A stretch of 27,378 nt of DNA from Phaeocystidibacter sp965659725 (GTDB lineage Bacteria > Bacteroidota > Bacteroidia > Flavobacteriales > Schleiferiaceae): the NCBI GenBank assembly GCA_965659725.1, contig CBFHXG010000030.1:1-27378 (forward strand). Reading direction: 5' to 3'. The notes beneath the pieces are model-generated. The model did not search any database. It was not told where the DNA came from and saw only the letters and a list, made by a program, of their open reading frames with translations. This document shows positions 25,201 to 27,378 of the stretch, piece by piece; positions within the stretch are counted from its first letter, which is position 1; every line of letters begins with the position of its first letter. The position numbers and the translations under genes were made by a program.

Positions 25201-26684
25201 CCCTCTTCTTCGATGCCAAATCGGCAAAATTCGCCTTAGAGCCTAGTCTGCTTGAGGCATTTGAAGTACCGCACATGGATGTTGCCGACTCGCGTATTTT
25301 CCCAGATAGTGGGTATGTGGCGATCGATCCAGGTGCTGATATGCGCAAACTGACGGAGGCTAGTCTCACGGCTAACCGTTTCTTGAAATACCATAACTTC
25401 TACAATGGCAACTTCAAGGTTAGAGGTAGATTCGATTATGGAGGAAATGCGGAGTATGAATATCTAGATGAAGATGGAACGGCGTGGCCGCTTTATTTTG
25501 AGCAGATCAAGGTAGATACCGGAGGAACAACTATTGGGTATGCGAATGTGGCCAAGGAAGATGGTTTCTATTTAAGCTCCTTCTTTGGGTATTACGGGGA
25601 GGTGAACTTGAGAGCGTCGAACAGACTGCTCAATTATGACGGTTACTTGATGATCCAACATGCCTGTGACAACTTGGAGACGAACTGGTTCTCGTTTGAA
25701 AGTGAGATCGATCCAAAGAACATTGTGATCGACCTTCCTGAAGATAACCCGAGGACGCGCACGGATGATGTATTCAATGGGATCTACTTATCACCGGATA
25801 GCACGAGTATTTACACGGGCTTCTTGAACAGTGATGCTTCAAGAGTAGATAAAGAGATCATTTCAGCAACGGGTGTTCTTTTCTACGACAAGGACTTGAG
25901 CAGCTATGTGATCACCACACGGAAGCGTTTGCAAGATGAGAATGAGCCTGCAAACTATGTGGCTTTCAACAACCGCGATTGTGTGATGATCGGTAAAGGT
26001 AAGATCACCTTGAACGACGATTTGGGTAGGGTTACTTTGGATGCCTATGGCACGGCTGAGCACGATCTGAGGAATGACGAATTGACCATGGACATCACGG
26101 CGGCCTACGATTTCTTCTTTAGTGAAGAATTGATGGAAGCGATAGCTGCGGAGATGAATGCCGAATCGTTACCTGGTGTTAAGCTTGATCGTGAGGCGTA
26201 CCGAATTGGTATGAACTACCAGTTTGAGGACGAAGAAGATAAGCAGGAGTACTTTGAGGAAGTTCAGAACTTTGGGGCACCAGAAAAGGTGCCTGATGAA
26301 CTAGAGAAGACCATCTACTTCACTGAACTGACCTTGATCTGGGATGAAGAGAAGGTGTCTTTCGTAAGCGATGGAGACATTGGAATTGGACATATTGGTG
26401 AAGTTCAGGTAAACAAGAAAGTAGATGGCATCTTTGAACTTCGACAGAGGAGGAGACGTTACGAAGTATACTTGTACTTGGAACCGGGTAATGACTATTA
26501 CTACTTCCAGTATCAGAGGAATAATATGCAGTTCTTCACTTCGAAGCGTGAGGTATTGGATATCCTTCTTCAGGTTGAGAATGACGACAGAGGATTGGAG
26601 AGAGATGACAACTTGCCATCGTATGTGTATAGCCAGACGAGTAGAGGAAGGGTGAACTTATTCTTGAGGAGACATGAGGAGTAG
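22260..26684 (+). CDS. Very large secreted protein of unknown function (1474 residues)
   Basis: I do not recognise a named family. The protein begins with a clear signal peptide (QKTTRLLLNVTFLFTLISFS, then GSAQ) and has no other obvious membrane segment. The sequence is rich in acidic and aromatic residues, with many short alternating strands (for example YVFYNRSFEAGSMNFKVKA and FKVRGRFDYGGNAEYEY), suggesting a long beta-rich fold in the periplasm or on the cell surface. The C-terminus (VNLFLRRHEE) lacks the terminal aromatic residue of outer-membrane barrels and does not look like a type IX secretion tail. Similar uncharacterised proteins are, to my memory, found in other Bacteroidota. It follows prmA by 10 bp and probably shares its transcript. 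Confidence 0.85.
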   Translation: MQKTTRLLLNVTFLFTLISFSGSAQLRTFTEEPQAYFDELTSFFEEMDDVESDSVESKMASFLPVWTDLDEEARPGIYLMSNSFLRKRVTGYQTWKDFLKIIEHFHFNETPETFVAWSSESGEWARRASNRAIVEYIENLSNAFEENIIYEDRKVKWMYMLGEHEFVFEGKPLIKYTNIDLWGYFGKDSTLIETTNGTYDILEKRFIGEGGMVFWTRAGISRDTLYGELQDYKIELDKTYYEADSVQLYSLIYVTEPIYGSFEERMTLEVGTRVISYPQFNSYDRVTVTDFVPGVDYQGGFSVSGNRFYASDNLPRQAVLRFKKEGENFVDVRSERFQLSTSEIRAEAAHVAIALGESDSLYHPKSTMKYDVEQVTLTLTRVKEGLSMTPYIDTYHNLDIYLEQIVWKTTSPQMYLQNLAGGSENNMVFESQEYYRQERFDALTGLSRTNPLYDLRRVALARDTVDQQLETVATMMRMDQMNAERFLLNMSIQGFVNYDPNTKTVSFNDKLFDYILNSENKRDYDVIRFISQVGRGANAKISLLNNDMEIVGINAIAVSDSQEVALFPAERKITVHEGMDFDFAGRIQAGRFNYWGQNHFFDYDMFRISMPDIDSMRFAVEEFDDGTRMPGTRPKLVGVKNTLQDINGELLIDKPNNKSGKIQYHDYPIFKSGTGSYVYYDRPSIYGGVYEREDFFVELEPFEIDSLDNTSTEGLKFAGVFVSAGIFPDMPQQVMVQEDYSLGFKTSTPQEGLPAYGGKGRFFSDLQLSNDGLVGTGTVTYLTSTAVGQEFVFFPDSTNGMADTYVAEERLGAVNTPPAASEDVFINWRPYQDVMYATSTSTPFRMYQSDVSMVAIGTLAYGAGDMRGDAVLDFLNAQTKSKDYVFYNRSFEAGSMNFKVKANPESEWAFKMRDARGNVDFNQMDGDFTLNQGEAFMEFSINEYITWMDHADWDITAKTIDVNHVNGELSPMVSIHNRQDSLFFDAKSAKFALEPSLLEAFEVPHMDVADSRIFPDSGYVAIDPGADMRKLTEASLTANRFLKYHNFYNGNFKVRGRFDYGGNAEYEYLDEDGTAWPLYFEQIKVDTGGTTIGYANVAKEDGFYLSSFFGYYGEVNLRASNRLLNYDGYLMIQHACDNLETNWFSFESEIDPKNIVIDLPEDNPRTRTDDVFNGIYLSPDSTSIYTGFLNSDASRVDKEIISATGVLFYDKDLSSYVITTRKRLQDENEPANYVAFNNRDCVMIGKGKITLNDDLGRVTLDAYGTAEHDLRNDELTMDITAAYDFFFSEELMEAIAAEMNAESLPGVKLDREAYRIGMNYQFEDEEDKQEYFEEVQNFGAPEKVPDELEKTIYFTELTLIWDEEKVSFVSDGDIGIGHIGEVQVNKKVDGIFELRQRRRRYEVYLYLEPGNDYYYFQYQRNNMQFFTSKREVLDILLQVENDDRGLERDDNLPSYVYSQTSRGRVNLFLRRHEE

Positions 26685-26688
26685 GTTC

Positions 26689-26720
26689 ACGGCTCCACGG
26701 CTCCAAGGCTTCAAGGCTCC
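26689..26720 (+). repeat. Tandem 8-bp repeat (ACGGCTCC / AAGGCTYC), four units
   Basis: Units ACGGCTCC, ACGGCTCC, AAGGCTTC and AAGGCTCC run head to tail, starting 5 bases after the stop of the large secreted-protein gene. It opens a 213-bp gap before clpS. Confidence 0.75.
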
Positions 26721-26772
26721 TGCCGATGCTTTTGGTCGGCATCCCGATATCAGCTAAAGCTGATTGTCGGGA
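26721..26772. repeat. Pair of adjoining hairpins, REP-like
   Basis: TGCCGA (26721-26726) pairs with TCGGCA (26736-26741). Directly next, TCCCGA-t-ATCAGC (26742-26754) pairs with GCTGAT-tg-TCGGGA (26759-26772) across a 4-base loop. The two stems have closely related arms. No U tract follows, so a simple terminator is less likely than a dispersed palindromic element, although it may still stop transcription. Positions 26773-26842 show nothing I can identify. Confidence 0.6.
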
Positions 26773-26842
26773 AAGACTCGCTCTTAAATTGCAGCACGAC
26801 TTAGGACTGATTAGATTCTTCGTTGGGAGTTGAAGACAACGG

Positions 26843-26905
26843 ATAAGCGCAGAAACACATAAACGTATAAACGCACATAACAGGAACGTATAGACGCATG
26901 AACGT
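26843..26905 (+). repeat. Degenerate octamer tandem repeat running into clpS
   Basis: The consensus is about ATAAACGC. Successive units are ATAAGCGC, AGAAACAC, ATAAACGT, ATAAACGC, ACATAACA, GGAACGT (7 bases), ATAGACGC and ATGAACGT. The last unit, 26898-26905, contains the clpS start codon. Confidence 0.65.
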
Positions 26906-27209
26906 TTTATCAGATAAAAGATTTGCCTTTTCACCTGCACCTGAAGAAGAGCAGCTTCGTCAGGTTGATGTGTTGGAAGCGGAGGATGACGAGAACGTGA
27001 TCGTGTTGTTCAACGATGAGGTAAACACCTTCGATCACGTGATAGACAGTTTAATTTCGGTTTGTGAGCATTCGGCTCAACAGGCGCAGCAATGTGCGAT
27101 GATCACGCACTACAAAGGTAAGTGTGAGGTTCTTAGTGGAGCGTATTCAGATCTAGAGCCCAAGTGCTCGGCATTACTGGAACGAGGTTTATCTGCAGAA
27201 ATTCACTAA
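26898..27209 (+). CDS. clpS: ClpS, adaptor of the ClpAP-type protease
   Basis: ClpS binds proteins with destabilising N-terminal residues and hands them to a ClpA/ClpC unfoldase. The 103-residue protein has a 30-residue acidic flexible N-terminus, then the core with LFNDEVNTFDHVIDSL. Asn39, Asp40 and Glu41 take the places of Asn34, Asp35 and Asp36 of E. coli ClpS. His71 (THYKGK) matches His66. Phe45 sits where E. coli has the gatekeeper Met40. The C-terminal part (EPKCSALLERGLSAEI) is typical. The start codon lies in the last unit of an octamer repeat. A tRNA-Arg promoter begins 5 bases after the stop. Confidence 0.93.
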   Translation: MNVLSDKRFAFSPAPEEEQLRQVDVLEAEDDENVIVLFNDEVNTFDHVIDSLISVCEHSAQQAQQCAMITHYKGKCEVLSGAYSDLEPKCSALLERGLSAEIH

Positions 27210-27214
27210 ACCAC

Positions 27215-27244
27215 TTGCCAGAACATTTCCCGTGCGTATATTTG
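27215..27244 (+). promoter_or_regulatory. Strong promoter for tRNA-Arg
   Basis: TTG at 27215-27217 and the perfect -7 box TATATTTG at 27237-27244 are 19 bases apart, the best full match to the Bacteroidota consensus in this window. Transcription should start near 27251, about 55 bases before the tRNA. Confidence 0.75.
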
Positions 27245-27251
27245 CACCCTC

Positions 27252-27292
27252 GTAAGCAACAGACCTGCTTATGAGCAACGGCTGGACAGCCG
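27252..27292 (+). other. tRNA leader with competing hairpins
   Basis: TAAGCA (27253-27258) pairs with TGCTTA (27266-27271), and CGGCT (27279-27283) pairs with AGCCG (27288-27292). TGCT (27266-27269) can instead pair with AGCA (27274-27277). These probably help processing of the precursor. Confidence 0.45.
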
Positions 27293-27306
27293 ATCACATA
27301 TACAAA

Positions 27307-27378
27307 GGCTCCGTAGCTTAACTGGATAGAGCACCTGACTACGGATCAGGAGGTTCGGGGTTCGAATCCCTGCGGGGT
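27307..27378 (+). tRNA. tRNA-Arg (anticodon ACG), 3' end cut by window edge
   Basis: The cloverleaf folds cleanly: acceptor GGCTCCG pairing with CGGGGT plus the next base outside the window, D-stem GCTT/GAGC, anticodon stem CCTGA/TCAGG with loop CTACGGA (anticodon ACG, normally edited to ICG), variable AGGTT, and T-arm CGGGG TTCGAAT CCCTG. The last acceptor base, discriminator and any CCA lie beyond the window. Confidence 0.95.

Noticed and set aside
26843..26905. Repeated short units that could suggest a CRISPR array
   Set aside because: Units are 8 bp, directly abutting and degenerate, with no spacers and no cas genes.
1..27378. Prophage, transposon, toxin-antitoxin or defence island
   Set aside because: Every substantial gene is a chromosomal housekeeping or envelope type; I saw no integrase, transposase, terminal repeats, nuclease or methylase genes.

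Overview
The window is a stretch of ordinary, densely packed chromosome that looks like a member of the Bacteroidota, probably a marine flavobacterium-like organism. Several signs support this. Perfect TAnnTTTG promoter boxes occur at 3724, 10882, 17752 (minus strand) and 27237. Clear Shine-Dalgarno sequences are not evident. Several families or neighbourhoods are Bacteroidota-typical (DoxX-type protein with a thioredoxin-like tail, double DUF1599 protein, folP-cdaA pair, surE-lpxB cluster). The genus cannot be named from this sequence alone. I found no phage, transposon, CRISPR array or defence island.

Layout. Positions 1-3717 (minus) carry a secreted DPP-IV-like dipeptidyl peptidase followed by a proton-dependent oligopeptide transporter that runs off the left edge; together they form a peptide-scavenging pair. 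Positions 3773-5921 (plus) carry a GlcD-like flavin dehydrogenase and, 5 bp later, a broken MtfA-type zinc peptidase gene with two amber stops and a net one-base frameshift. Positions 5974-8908 (plus) carry a secreted two-domain protein (DUF4350-like plus NTF2-like) and a SulP anion transporter. A two-sided terminator at about 8974 faces a minus-strand pair: a Band 7/stomatin protein and a YugP-type membrane zinc peptidase, with a strong terminator between them.

Positions 10908-14279 (plus) form a tight surE / small membrane protein / lpxB / SpoIID-LytB cluster, with comEC just after it, concerned with the cell envelope and DNA uptake. comEC converges on, and overlaps by 56 bp, a minus-strand folP-cdaA pair coupled by a one-base TGATG overlap. 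Divergent from folP, 17757-20538 (plus) holds a double DUF1599 protein, a DoxX-family protein and an orphan DppB-type permease. tpiA, prmA and a 1474-residue secreted protein of unknown function follow, probably as one unit. After a repeat-rich gap come clpS and, behind the best promoter in the window, a tRNA-Arg(ACG) cut by the right edge.

The most unusual items are the MtfA pseudogene, whose stop codon sits inside the HExxH zinc motif; the unrecognised 1474-residue exported protein; the octamer repeats and hairpins between it and clpS; an 11-bp direct repeat that makes the surE stop and the next start; and a histidine cluster in the external loop of the orphan permease. I do not see a convincing new multi-gene system here.
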